In this document: positions 52,179 through 59,885 of the stretch, in pieces | Layout of the letters: each line of letters begins with the position of its first letter | How positions within the stretch are numbered: position 1 is the stretch's first letter | DNA from: Streptomyces fulvoviolaceus | Lineage (GTDB): Bacteria; Actinomycetota; Actinomycetes; Streptomycetales; Streptomycetaceae | DNA: 64,000 bases | Reading direction: 5' to 3' | Assembly: GCF_000718165.1 (NCBI RefSeq) | Contig: NZ_JOEY01000004.1 | Location: 186,001 to 250,000 of the forward strand | Program-made: the position numbers and the translations under genes | Notes under the pieces: model-generated | Database searches by the model: none | What the model saw: the letters and a program-made list of their open reading frames with translations, nothing else | Told to the model about the DNA's origin: nothing

Positions 52179-53472
52179 GGGGCGGGGGCATGGGGTGGTG
52201 GTGTGGGCGCGGGTTCGGCGGGGGGTGTGGCCGGTGGGGGCGGGGCTGCTCACCGGGCTGCTCGTCTACGCGACCCTGGCGGCCACCAGTGACCCGCCGA
52301 GCGACTGGTTCGCCACGGGCGCCGAGATTCATGACGCGCTGACCTTCCTGCAACTGGTGTCCGTCCCGCTGGCCTGCTGGCAGGGCGGGTTGGAGGCCCG
52401 TGCGGGGACCGGGTGGACCGTGGAATGCGCCGTGCGCGGTCCTTGGACCACAACGCTGTTGTCCCTCGCGCCCTCCGTCCTGTGGCCTTGCGCCGTGTTC
52501 GGGGCGCTGGTGGCGGTCCTGCTGGCCAGGGCCTGGCCGCACGCCACGGCGGGCAGCCCGCCGCTGGCCGCCGTGGCCTACTCGGCGGCGTTGCTGATCA
52601 CCATGGCCGGCCTCGGGCACGTCCTGGGCTGCCTGCTGCCGCTGCGCATCGTGCCCGTGCTGCTGGGCGCGGCCCTGTACGCGCAGAGACTCGTGAGCTT
52701 CGGTGAGGACGTCCTGGGCGTGGAGTACCCGACGCGACGGACATACGACGGCCCGACACTCCCCCGGGACGTCTGGTCCGAGGAGTCCACTTCGCCCTGG
52801 TTGCCCTGGGCGGTGCCGGCGCTGCTCGTGACCGTCGTCCTCGCAGCCGTCGCCGTACGGGCCCGGCGCTGGTTCGCCGCCGGACCGCTGCTCCTGGCCG
52901 TGGTGCTGTTCGGCGTCGTCCGCCCTTTGGGGGGTGCGGTCCTGGAACCGGGCGTCGGCACCATCCCCGTCCACTGCTCGAACGACACGCCGGTCGTCTG
53001 TGTGTCGGCCGACCGGGAGGCACAGCGGAGTGAACTCGCCGACGTCGCCGACCACTTCGGCCGACGCATCGACGGTGTGCGAGGCGCTCCCACCCACTAC
53101 TTGGCAACCGCCGACACGACTTTCGGCCGAGCCTTCGCCGCCGATGAGGAGGCGTGGACGGCCGAGATCGAGCTGGGGAGCCCCCGCGCCACCCGTTTCC
53201 GGAACGTCGCCAACGACATCGCGGAGCCCTACTGGATCTACGACCCGGCATACGAGGGCCACCGCGACCTGGCCCTCGTCAAGGCCGTGACGGACTGGCT
53301 CCTTCCCGCCCCATACCGCCCCAAGGACAGGTCGCCCCATGTCCGCCGCCTGGCAGCTCGGCTCACCGCCCTCCCCGAGCCCACCCGAACGGCCTGGCTG
53401 AGCAGGTATCTCACCGCGGTCCAAAACAGGGACGACCGTCTCCCCCAGCTCCCAAAGGCAGAAACCCCATGA
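52138..53472 (+). CDS. Membrane protein with large extracytoplasmic C-terminal domain (candidate ABC permease subunit)
   Basis: This 444-residue protein begins 41 nt inside the sigma gene with GAGGAGG directly upstream of its ATG. Six or so hydrophobic helices are visible (for example VGAGLLTGLLVYATLAAT, LLSLAPSVLWPCAVFGALVAVLLA, AVAYSAALLITMAGLG, PWLPWAVPALLVTVVLAAVAV, WFAAGPLLLAVVLFGVVRPL). The last ~160 residues form a soluble, probably external domain with two Cys (IPVHCSNDTPVVCVS) and YWIYDPAYEGHRDLALVK. No permease motif is decisive. The presence of an ABC ATPase gene in the same operon suggests it is a transporter subunit. The family is not recognised. Confidence 0.75.
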   Translation: MTTVSGGFPGLGLRGRGHGVVVWARVRRGVWPVGAGLLTGLLVYATLAATSDPPSDWFATGAEIHDALTFLQLVSVPLACWQGGLEARAGTGWTVECAVRGPWTTTLLSLAPSVLWPCAVFGALVAVLLARAWPHATAGSPPLAAVAYSAALLITMAGLGHVLGCLLPLRIVPVLLGAALYAQRLVSFGEDVLGVEYPTRRTYDGPTLPRDVWSEESTSPWLPWAVPALLVTVVLAAVAVRARRWFAAGPLLLAVVLFGVVRPLGGAVLEPGVGTIPVHCSNDTPVVCVSADREAQRSELADVADHFGRRIDGVRGAPTHYLATADTTFGRAFAADEEAWTAEIELGSPRATRFRNVANDIAEPYWIYDPAYEGHRDLALVKAVTDWLLPAPYRPKDRSPHVRRLAARLTALPEPTRTAWLSRYLTAVQNRDDRLPQLPKAETP

Positions 53473-54395
53473 CCGAACACCACGCCCCCTCCATCCGACC
53501 GCACCCGACCCCCACCGACGACCGCCACCTCCCCACCCCCTGGGTGACCGCCTACGCCGAGGGCAGTCTCGACCCCGACCTTCTCGGGCATGCCGAACCC
53601 CATCTGCGGCACTGCCGCCGCTGTGCCCGCGCGGTCAACGAGGCGGTGCGGCTGGGGCCGTACGGAGCGCGGCTGGACGGGCTGCACGCCGCGCTGCTGG
53701 ACCGTATCGGCGGCCCGCCCCCTGGTCCGACGCCCTCCCCCAGAACCGCCCGCCGACCCCCCTGGCTGGCGGTGACGCAGGGGCTGCGGCTGCCGTGGCT
53801 CGTCGCCGTCATCTGCGTGTGCGCCCTCGGCGTCGGGCTGGCCGAACTGGGCGACTCCCCCACGCCCCGCATCCTCCTGCTGCTCCTCGCCCCCACCCTG
53901 CCCATGCTCTGCGTGGCCGGCAGCTACGGCGGCCGGGCCGACCCGTTCGCCGAGGTCACGCGGACGACCCCGGCCGGCGGCCTGCGCATCCTGCTGATGC
54001 GGACCGCCCAGGTGCTGGTGGTGTGCGTGCCGCTGCTCACCGGCGCGGCGGCCCTGATGCCGGGGGCGGGCGCGCACCCGTACACCTCGGCCGGCTGGCT
54101 GCTGCCCTGTCTGGCGGTGACCCTGGCGACGCTCCTGCTCAGTTCCTGCCTGGGCAGCTGGACGGCGTCCCTGGTGACGGGCGGCGGCTGGCTGCTGTTG
54201 GTGTACGTGCTGGCGAAGCCGATGGTGAAGCACTACGAAGGCGATCTGTCCCATCGGGTGACCGCGGCCCTCACGGATCTGCAGCTGCGGTTCGTCGGCG
54301 CCCTCGGCATGGTCGCGTTCGCCACCGCCTCCGCCGTACTCGCCGAGCTCCTGGTCCTCCGTCGCCACGCCTTCACTCGCCTGGGGGCCAGGTGA
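53469..54395 (+). CDS. Zinc-finger anti-sigma-like protein fused to a membrane (permease-like) domain
   Basis: This 308-residue protein starts with ATGA overlapping the previous stop. Its N-terminal ~75 residues carry the zf-HC2 signature of anti-sigma factors, H-x3-C-x2-C in HLRHCRRCARAVNEAV, in a typical helix (WVTAYAEGSLDPDLLGHAEPHL). From about residue 100 six membrane helices follow, starting LRLPWLVAVICVCALGVGLAEL. The fusion places sigma-factor binding and a membrane or transport function in one protein. It is the presumed regulator of the sigma factor two genes upstream, and possibly at the same time a subunit of an ABC exporter with the downstream ATPase. Confidence 0.82.
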   Translation: MTEHHAPSIRPHPTPTDDRHLPTPWVTAYAEGSLDPDLLGHAEPHLRHCRRCARAVNEAVRLGPYGARLDGLHAALLDRIGGPPPGPTPSPRTARRPPWLAVTQGLRLPWLVAVICVCALGVGLAELGDSPTPRILLLLLAPTLPMLCVAGSYGGRADPFAEVTRTTPAGGLRILLMRTAQVLVVCVPLLTGAAALMPGAGAHPYTSAGWLLPCLAVTLATLLLSSCLGSWTASLVTGGGWLLLVYVLAKPMVKHYEGDLSHRVTAALTDLQLRFVGALGMVAFATASAVLAELLVLRRHAFTRLGAR

Positions 54396-55081
54396 TCCGC
54401 GCCGACCGCGTCTCCGTACGCCGCCGCCGTGCCCTCGTCCTGGACGGTGTCGACCTCGTCCTCGGGCCAGGTGTGCACGCACTGCTCGGGCCCAACGGCG
54501 CGGGCAAATCGACCCTGTTGAGGGTTCTCGCGACGGCCGCCGCCGGTACCGAGGGCACCGTCACCCTCCTGGACCGGGACCCCCGCATCCCGGCCCAGCG
54601 GCAGGAGATCCGGCGCCGACTGGGCTATCTCCCGCAGGAGTTCGGGGTGTTCCGCGGCTACACCGTGCGCGAGTTCCTGTCGTACGCGGCCTGGTTGCGG
54701 GACATGCCCGGCGGGCGGATCCCCGCGGCCGCCGAGCGCGCCGCCGACGCCGTCGGGCTCGGCGATCGGCTCGGCCACAAGCTGCGCACCCTCTCCGGCG
54801 GCATGAAGCAGCGGGTCGGGATCGCGCAGGCCATCGTCAACTCGCCCTCCCTGCTGTTCCTGGACGAGCCGACGGTCGGGCTCGACCCGGGCCAGCGGGC
54901 CGGTTTCCACTCGCTCGTGCGCGAACTGGGCCGCAGTGCCTGCGTGTTGGTGTCGACGCACCTCATGGAGGACGTGCGGGGCGCGTGTACGGACGTCACG
55001 GTCCTGTCGGACGGGCGCGTCACCTTCCAAGGCACGCTCGACGCACTGGACGCGGCCGGAGGCTACACGGCGGTGGTCTGA
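54392..55081 (+). CDS. ABC transporter ATP-binding protein
   Basis: This 229-residue ATPase starts at a GTG overlapping the previous stop (GTGA). It is complete: Walker A LLGPNGAGKSTLLRV, Q-loop YLPQEFGVF, signature TLSGGMKQRVGIA, Walker B LLFLDEPTVGLDP and the H-loop VSTHLMEDV. The sequence type (short, DLVLGPGVHALLGPNG) is that of ABC-2-like export systems such as bacitracin or lantibiotic-resistance ATPases. It should energise the two membrane proteins encoded just upstream. The end of the gene overlaps the convergent rhomboid-like gene by 19 bp. Confidence 0.93.
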   Translation: MIRADRVSVRRRRALVLDGVDLVLGPGVHALLGPNGAGKSTLLRVLATAAAGTEGTVTLLDRDPRIPAQRQEIRRRLGYLPQEFGVFRGYTVREFLSYAAWLRDMPGGRIPAAAERAADAVGLGDRLGHKLRTLSGGMKQRVGIAQAIVNSPSLLFLDEPTVGLDPGQRAGFHSLVRELGRSACVLVSTHLMEDVRGACTDVTVLSDGRVTFQGTLDALDAAGGYTAVV

Positions 55082-55851
55082 GCCCGGTACCGCCGGATCA
55101 GCGGCCAGGTCGCGACCCCGATCGTCAGGGCGATCAGATGCCCCCAGTTCGTCATCGGATCCGTGAACGCGATCAGGTCCGACACCAGCATCCCGCCGAA
55201 GGCGGCCAGCAGCGGCCACCGCAGCCACGGCGTGAGCAGTCCGGCCAGGGCACCCGTCCCCGCGGCGACGCCGAAGCTGACGCCGTAGTCGAGGCGGTGC
55301 AGCGAGCTGTCGGGGAGATGGCCGACCAACACCGCGAGCCCGATCGGGACTTCGGTCGCGAGGGTGGCGAGGACGTGCCCGAGCAGGAAGACGCCGGCCG
55401 TGCGCAGTCCGCCGATCCGGCGCTCCAGCGCGGTGAGCACGAGCAGCAGGGCGATCGCGTACGGCGACAGGATCCCGCCCGCGATCCACAGCGCGCTTGC
55501 CAGCAGCACCAGTACGGGGGTCTGGAGCAGGTGTGCCACATCCGTGCTGGAGCCCTGGTGGAGGGTGTGTACGAGGGCGGGGTCGGCGTATGTCGTGAAG
55601 AGGGAGGTGACGGCGAGGACGGCGGCGTAGACGAAGGTGAAGGGGGTGCCGGTGGGGGTGGGGAGGAGGCGCCAGGGGCGAAGTCCCGTCCGGCGGGCGA
55701 GCGTTGCGGGGACCGCCGTCGCGCTCACCGGGCCGCGCTGAGCCGGGACTCCGTCCAGCAGCCCCGAAGCCTCCGGAAGAGGCACCGCCAAAGCCGGCCG
55801 GTCGTCGGTCGTCGCAGTACGTTCCACGGTGAGGCGCTCCTTCCCTTTCAC
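55063..55851 (-). CDS. Rhomboid-like membrane protein
   Basis: This 262-residue protein has a ~65-residue cytoplasmic N-terminus followed by six hydrophobic helices. The motif DYGVSFGVAAGTGALAG places a serine in the position of the rhomboid G-x-S nucleophile, and a later NWGHLIALTIG supplies a His in the expected last helix. FVYAAVLAVTSLFTTYAD and VFLLGHVLATLATEVPIGLAV are consistent with the rhomboid-like Streptomyces family. Because the sequence around the serine differs from the canonical GASG, protease activity is uncertain. It is convergent with the ABC ATPase gene, and no functional connection is visible. A start at an internal GTG (VERTATTDDR) is possible. Confidence 0.75.
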   Translation of the reverse strand: MKGKERLTVERTATTDDRPALAVPLPEASGLLDGVPAQRGPVSATAVPATLARRTGLRPWRLLPTPTGTPFTFVYAAVLAVTSLFTTYADPALVHTLHQGSSTDVAHLLQTPVLVLLASALWIAGGILSPYAIALLLVLTALERRIGGLRTAGVFLLGHVLATLATEVPIGLAVLVGHLPDSSLHRLDYGVSFGVAAGTGALAGLLTPWLRWPLLAAFGGMLVSDLIAFTDPMTNWGHLIALTIGVATWPLIRRYRAQTTAV

Positions 55852-55883
55852 CCCAGCTTTCGGGGATCACGGGGGCACTGTCT

Positions 55884-56135
55884 ATGACCGGCGCCACGCG
55901 CGCTTACATTCACAGCAACTTCCAAGCCGCCTCGCACGTCCGCCGGCAGCCCCTTCCCGTCCGTCGTGATAGAGCGCAGCAGCCGGGACTCGTCCGCAGT
56001 GCTCCAGAACCGGCGGGCCGGGAGGGGACAGTGCGGGCGCTTCGTTCCGTCGTTGTCGATCGCGCAGTACCAGAACCTGATCACAAATAGCCGGGATATG
56101 TGTACGTCGAACACGGCGGCGATCACCTCCGGCAT
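55884..56135 (-). pseudogene. Possible gene fragment next to the insertion sequence
   Basis: On the minus strand one frame reads IRFWYCAIDNDGTKRPHCPLPARRFWSTADESRLLRSITTDGKGLPADVRGG, given here as spanning roughly 55925-56085. This looks like genuine protein with conserved W/C/H spacing, but the ends are nonsensical and there is no proper start. It may be the remnant of a gene cut by the neighbouring insertion sequence. The family is not recognised. The rest of 55852-56158 holds nothing else I can see. Confidence 0.35.
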
Positions 56136-56144
56136 TCGGGGCCG

Positions 56145-57457
56145 CAGGTGTCAGGGACGTGCCTAGGGTGGCGATCACGCAGCTCCGATACAGCTTTCGC
56201 CTGTACCCGGAGCCCGGCCAGGCCCGTGCGCTGGCCAGGGCGTTCGGGTGCGCCCGGGTCGTCTACAACGACGCCGTGCGCGCCCGCCGCGACGCCCACA
56301 CCGAGGGCCACCCGTATCCGAGCCTGTCGCTGCTGTCTCGCGCGCTGGTCACCGAGGCGAAGCGCCGCCCGGAGCGGGCCTGGCTGGGTGAGGTGTCCGC
56401 CGTCGTGCTCCAGCAGTCGCTGCGCGATGCCGAGCAGGCCTACCGCAACTTCTTCGCCTCTCTGAAGGGCGAACGCAAAGGCCCGAAGAGCGAAGAACCC
56501 CGGATGAAGTCCCGCAAGGACAAACGGGCCACGATCCGGTTCACCGCGAATGCCCGCTGGTCCATCACGCCGGACGACCGTCTGAACCTGCCGAAGATCG
56601 GGCCTGTGAAGGTTGTTTGGTCCAGGCGGCTGCCCGCCGTCCCGTCCAGCGTCACTGTGATCAAGGACAGCGCGGGCCGGTTCTTCGCGTCTTTCGTCGT
56701 CGACACTGACCCCGCCGCCGACGCGGAGCGGATGCCTGCCACCGACCAGAGCGTGGGCATCGACCTCGGACTGACCCACTTCGCGGTCCTCTCCGACGGC
56801 ACGAAGATTGACTCGCCACGATTCCTGCGCCGTGCGGAGAAGAAACTCAAGAAGGCCCAGCGGGAGTTGTCCCGCAAGCAGAAGGGATCAAAGAACCGGA
56901 ACAAGGCCCGCCTGAGGGTCGCCCGCGCCCACGCCCAAGTGGCCGACGCCCGCCGCGAGTTCCACCACCAGCTCTCCACCCAGCTGATCCGCGAGAACCA
57001 AGCGATCGCCGTGGAGGACCTGGCCGTGAACGCCCTGGCGCGCACCCGGCTCGCGAAGTCGGTGCACGACGCCGGCTGGGGCTCCTTCCTGACCATGCTG
57101 GAGTACAAGGCGGCCCGGTACGGGCGCACTCTCGTCACGATCGACCGGTTCGAGCCGACCAGCCAGGTCTGCTCCACCTGCGGCACCAAGGACGGGCCCA
57201 AACCCCTCCACGTCCGCGAATGGACCTGTCCCGCCTGCGGCACCCTCCACGACCGCGACACCAACGCCGCGATCAACGTCAAGACGGCCGCCGGACTGGC
57301 GGTATCGGCCTGCCGAGCGCCGGTAAGACCAGAACCCGTTCTGGCACAGCGCGAAGAAACAGGAAGCCACGGAATCCCCACCGCCGACCGTGCCGCCTAG
57401 CGGCGCGGCAACCGGCAGGGACGGCCAGAATCCCCGGGCTCCAGCCCGGGGAGCATG
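56145..57457 (+). mobile_element. IS200/IS605-like (tnpB-only) insertion sequence, apparently intact
   Basis: The element consists of one tnpB gene and a right-end hairpin CCCCGGGCT-CC-AGCCCGGGG (57432-57451), followed by AGCATGTCAAC. The hairpin has the same design as that of the other tnpB element in this window (9-bp arms with C-T/A-G closing bases and a 2-nt loop). The left boundary is estimated. No tnpA is present. The right flank starts within a decayed beta-glucosidase gene, so the insertion lies at or near a former gene. Confidence 0.72.
56168..57400 (+). CDS. tnpB: TnpB RNA-guided DNA endonuclease
   Basis: This ~410-residue protein has the complete OrfB/TnpB architecture. N-terminal helix-turn-helix-like part: QLRYSFRLYPEPGQARALARAFGCARVVYNDAV. 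Catalytic Asp: SVGIDLGLTHFAVL. Glu: IAVEDLAVNAL. Zinc finger: CSTCG...CPACG. Final Asp: LHDRDTNAAINV. All RuvC residues are present, so it may be active, unlike the copy at 24912-26190, which belongs to a different subgroup. The start at the GTG of MAITQLRYSF is preferred over the GTG at 56159. TnpB nucleases use an RNA from the 3' end of the element to cleave the donor site and promote element retention. Confidence 0.92.
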   Translation: MAITQLRYSFRLYPEPGQARALARAFGCARVVYNDAVRARRDAHTEGHPYPSLSLLSRALVTEAKRRPERAWLGEVSAVVLQQSLRDAEQAYRNFFASLKGERKGPKSEEPRMKSRKDKRATIRFTANARWSITPDDRLNLPKIGPVKVVWSRRLPAVPSSVTVIKDSAGRFFASFVVDTDPAADAERMPATDQSVGIDLGLTHFAVLSDGTKIDSPRFLRRAEKKLKKAQRELSRKQKGSKNRNKARLRVARAHAQVADARREFHHQLSTQLIRENQAIAVEDLAVNALARTRLAKSVHDAGWGSFLTMLEYKAARYGRTLVTIDRFEPTSQVCSTCGTKDGPKPLHVREWTCPACGTLHDRDTNAAINVKTAAGLAVSACRAPVRPEPVLAQREETGSHGIPTADRAA

Positions 57458-57475
57458 TCAACAGGTCTACTTCCT
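57250..57475 (+). ncRNA. Candidate omega (reRNA) guide RNA of the tnpB element
   Basis: In characterised TnpB systems the guide RNA scaffold spans the 3' end of tnpB and the right end of the element, and the guide is the adjacent flanking DNA. The hairpin at 57432-57451 and the following GTCAAC fit the scaffold end, so the guide would begin after about 57462 with AGGTCTACTTCC. The ends given are estimates, and no promoter or processing site is visible. Confidence 0.35.
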
Positions 57476-58204
57476 GATGGGACCTGGACCCGGCGGCGAA
57501 CAGTGCCCTGAGGTGATCGTGGAGCTGATCCGCTCCGGCCGCATCTCGGAGGAACGGATCGACAATTCCGTACGACGCCTGCTGCGCGAGACGTTCGTCC
57601 TCGGCCTCTTCGAGAACCCGTACGCCGATCCCGACAAGGCCGAGGAGACGGTCGGCGCCTCCGAGTTCACGGCCCTGGGTGAGGCCGCGCGCCGCTCGCT
57701 CACCGTTCTGACCAACGACGCGCTGCTGCCGCTCCAGGGGAGGCCGAATCTGTACATCCAGGGCGTGATCGAGCAGACGGCCTCGGCGTACGGAAATCCC
57801 GTCGCCGACCCCCTCGACGCGTAGCCGTCCTGCGTCTGGGCACCCCCTACGAGCAACGGCCCGGCGCCTTCGAGTCGTTCTTCCACGCGGGCTCGCTCGC
57901 CTTCCCCGAGGACGAACTGAAGGAGATCCTGCGGCTGCTGGAGTCGGTGCCGACACTGGTGTGCGTCAACCTCGAACGTCCGGCCGTACTCCCGGAGATC
58001 GCGGAGCGGGCGGCGGCCCTGGTGGCCGACTTCGGCGCCTCGGACGCGGCACTGCTCGACGTGGCCTTCGGGCGGGCGCGGGCGGAGGGACGGCTGCCCT
58101 TCGAACTGCCCCGCTCCATGGCGGCGGTTGAGGCGTCCCGGCCGGACGTGCCGAACGACACGGAGGACCCGGTGTTCCCGTACGGGCACGGGCTGGACGT
58201 CTAG
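57463..58204 (+). pseudogene. Beta-glucosidase (GH3) gene remnant, C-terminal half only
   Basis: After the insertion sequence the frame reads VYFLMGPGPGGEQCPEVIVELIRSGRISEERIDNSVRRLLRETFVLGLFENPY, a stretch typical of glycoside hydrolase family 3, here quoted as the span 57468-57625. LTVLTNDALLPLQG follows. A frameshift near 57820 changes frame. The new frame continues LRLGTPYEQRPGAFESFF, TLVCVNLERPAVLPEIAERAAALVADFG and YGHGLDV to a TAG at 58202-58204. The N-terminal catalytic barrel is absent. The gene is therefore dead, truncated at the insertion element and frameshifted. Confidence 0.88.
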
Positions 58205-58346
58205 TCCGACTGGACCTTTGGTCCTCGGGCACCCGAGACCGGCGGGGTCCTGAATCCGCCCCGCCCGCCCGGGGTCCGGCCTGTGGGGGGTCCGGGCCCC
58301 GGGTATTTCCCTGAGGTTTCCCCTGCCGACCTGCCAGGATGGGCCG

Positions 58347-59024
58347 ATGCCCACCTCGTACGACATTCCCGAAGTCCTGGACCGTCGCGAGGGCCCGCAC
58401 GGCGAGGTCGTGCTGCGCCGCCACGGCGAGTTACTACAGATCATCGCCAACGGCTGCTTCCTGATGGACACCTCCGACGGGCGATCGGAGCGGATGCTCG
58501 TCGACGCGGCGCTGGCCGCGCTCGACGGGCGTCCGGATCCGCACGTCCTGATCGGCGGCCTCGGTGTCGGCTTCTCGCTCGCGCACGCCGCCGCGGATCC
58601 CCGCTGGGGCCGCATCACGGTCGTGGAACGGGAACGCGCCATCATCGACTGGCACCGTGCGGGACCGCTCGCGGCGCTCTCCCGCGAGGCTCTCGCGGAC
58701 CCCCGCACCGAGATTCTGGAAACGGATCTTGTCGCATTCGTCAATGAGACATGCGCCACTTTCGACGCACTCTGCCTCGACATCGACAACGGCCCCGACT
58801 GGACCGTCACGGACGGCAACCAGAATCTCTACGCGCGTACCGGACTCACAAGCTGCGCAAGGGTGTTGAAGCCGGGCGGGGTACTGGCCGTGTGGTCGGC
58901 CAAGCCCTCTCCGGAATTTGAAGGATCCCTAGGAAATGCCGGGTTCCAACGGGTGCGTACCGAAGAAGTCCCCGTTGCCCGGGGCGTTCCGGACGTCGTG
59001 CACCTCGCCGTCCGACCTGGATAG
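58347..59024 (+). CDS. Spermidine synthase-like SAM-binding protein
   Basis: This 225-residue protein has the spermidine-synthase fold: MLVDAALAALDGRPDPHVLIGGLGVGFSLAHAA (the GGLGVGF nucleotide-binding loop), WGRITVVERERAIIDWHRAG, and FDALCLDIDNGPDWTV containing the D-x-D-N-G acidic pocket. CARVLKPGGVLAVWSAKPSPEFEGSL closes the fold. Short stand-alone versions like this lack the N-terminal beta-hairpin domain of true spermidine synthases, so the substrate may differ. It precedes a two-component system and sucA, a position I recall as conserved in Streptomyces. Confidence 0.88.
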   Translation: MPTSYDIPEVLDRREGPHGEVVLRRHGELLQIIANGCFLMDTSDGRSERMLVDAALAALDGRPDPHVLIGGLGVGFSLAHAAADPRWGRITVVERERAIIDWHRAGPLAALSREALADPRTEILETDLVAFVNETCATFDALCLDIDNGPDWTVTDGNQNLYARTGLTSCARVLKPGGVLAVWSAKPSPEFEGSLGNAGFQRVRTEEVPVARGVPDVVHLAVRPG

Positions 59025-59114
59025 CAAAGCCGTGGTGACTCCCCGTACTCTGCTTCCCTACGCCGATCATTCAAGCGTCAATCGCAGTCATGCGCAGACA
59101 AGGAATCACCCCAC

Positions 59115-59885
59115 ATGGTTCCGGAAAGCACTCCCCAGGGGCGGGCGATGGAGCAGACACACACCTCCCACAACGGCACGACGGCTACCCCGGGCGCACA
59201 GCGCCGGGTCCTGGTCGTCGAGGACGATCCGACGATCGTCGACGCCATCGCGACCCGCCTGCGCGCCGAGGGATTCCTCGTGCAAACGGCGATGGACGGA
59301 CCGTCCGCGGTGGACACGGCAGAGGCCTGGCAGCCTGACCTGCTGATCCTCGACATCATGCTGCCCGGCTTCGACGGTCTGGAGGTCTGCCGTCGCGTGC
59401 AGGCCGCCCGGCCGGTGCCGGTGCTCATGCTGACCGCGCGGGACGACGAGACCGACATGCTGGTCGGGCTCGGCGTCGGTGCCGACGACTACATGACCAA
59501 GCCGTTCTCGATGCGCGAGCTGGCCGCACGGGTGCACGTGCTGCTGCGGCGGGTGGAGCGGGCCGCACTGGCCGCGGCGACGCCGCGCTCGGGCATCCTG
59601 CGGCTGGGCGAGCTGGAGATCGACCACGCGCAGCGCCGGGTGCGGGTCCGCTCGGAGGACGTGCACCTCACGCCCACCGAGTTCGACCTCCTGGTCTGCC
59701 TGGCGAACACCCCGCGCGCGGTGCTCTCCCGTGAGCAGCTGCTCGCCGAGGTGTGGGACTGGGCGGACGCCTCCGGCACCCGCACGGTCGACAGTCACAT
59801 CAAGGCGCTGCGGCGGAAGATCGGCGCCGAGCGGATCCGCACGGTGCACGGCGTGGGTTACGCCCTGGAGACGCCGACGCCATGA
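59115..59885 (+). CDS. OmpR/PhoB-family response regulator
   Basis: This 256-residue protein has a receiver domain with the acidic pair VVEDDPT (Asp37/Asp38), the phosphorylation site LLILDIMLPGFDG (Asp80) and the conserved Lys in YMTKPFS. The C-terminal winged helix (about 155-250) contains VHLTPTEFDLLVCLANTPRAVLSREQLLAEVWDW and TRTVDSHIKALRRKIGAERIRTVHGVGY. The ATG at 59115 has AAGGA 10 nt upstream. An ATG at 59148 is an alternative that removes 11 residues. It overlaps the kinase gene by ATGA, so the pair is co-translated. The target genes are unknown, but sucA lies immediately beyond. Confidence 0.95.
   Translation: MVPESTPQGRAMEQTHTSHNGTTATPGAQRRVLVVEDDPTIVDAIATRLRAEGFLVQTAMDGPSAVDTAEAWQPDLLILDIMLPGFDGLEVCRRVQAARPVPVLMLTARDDETDMLVGLGVGADDYMTKPFSMRELAARVHVLLRRVERAALAAATPRSGILRLGELEIDHAQRRVRVRSEDVHLTPTEFDLLVCLANTPRAVLSREQLLAEVWDWADASGTRTVDSHIKALRRKIGAERIRTVHGVGYALETPTP

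Noticed and set aside
56168..57400. RuvC-type nuclease that might be taken as a Cas12 protein
   Set aside because: At about 410 residues with a terminal right-end hairpin and no array or cas genes, it is a TnpB of an IS605-type element.
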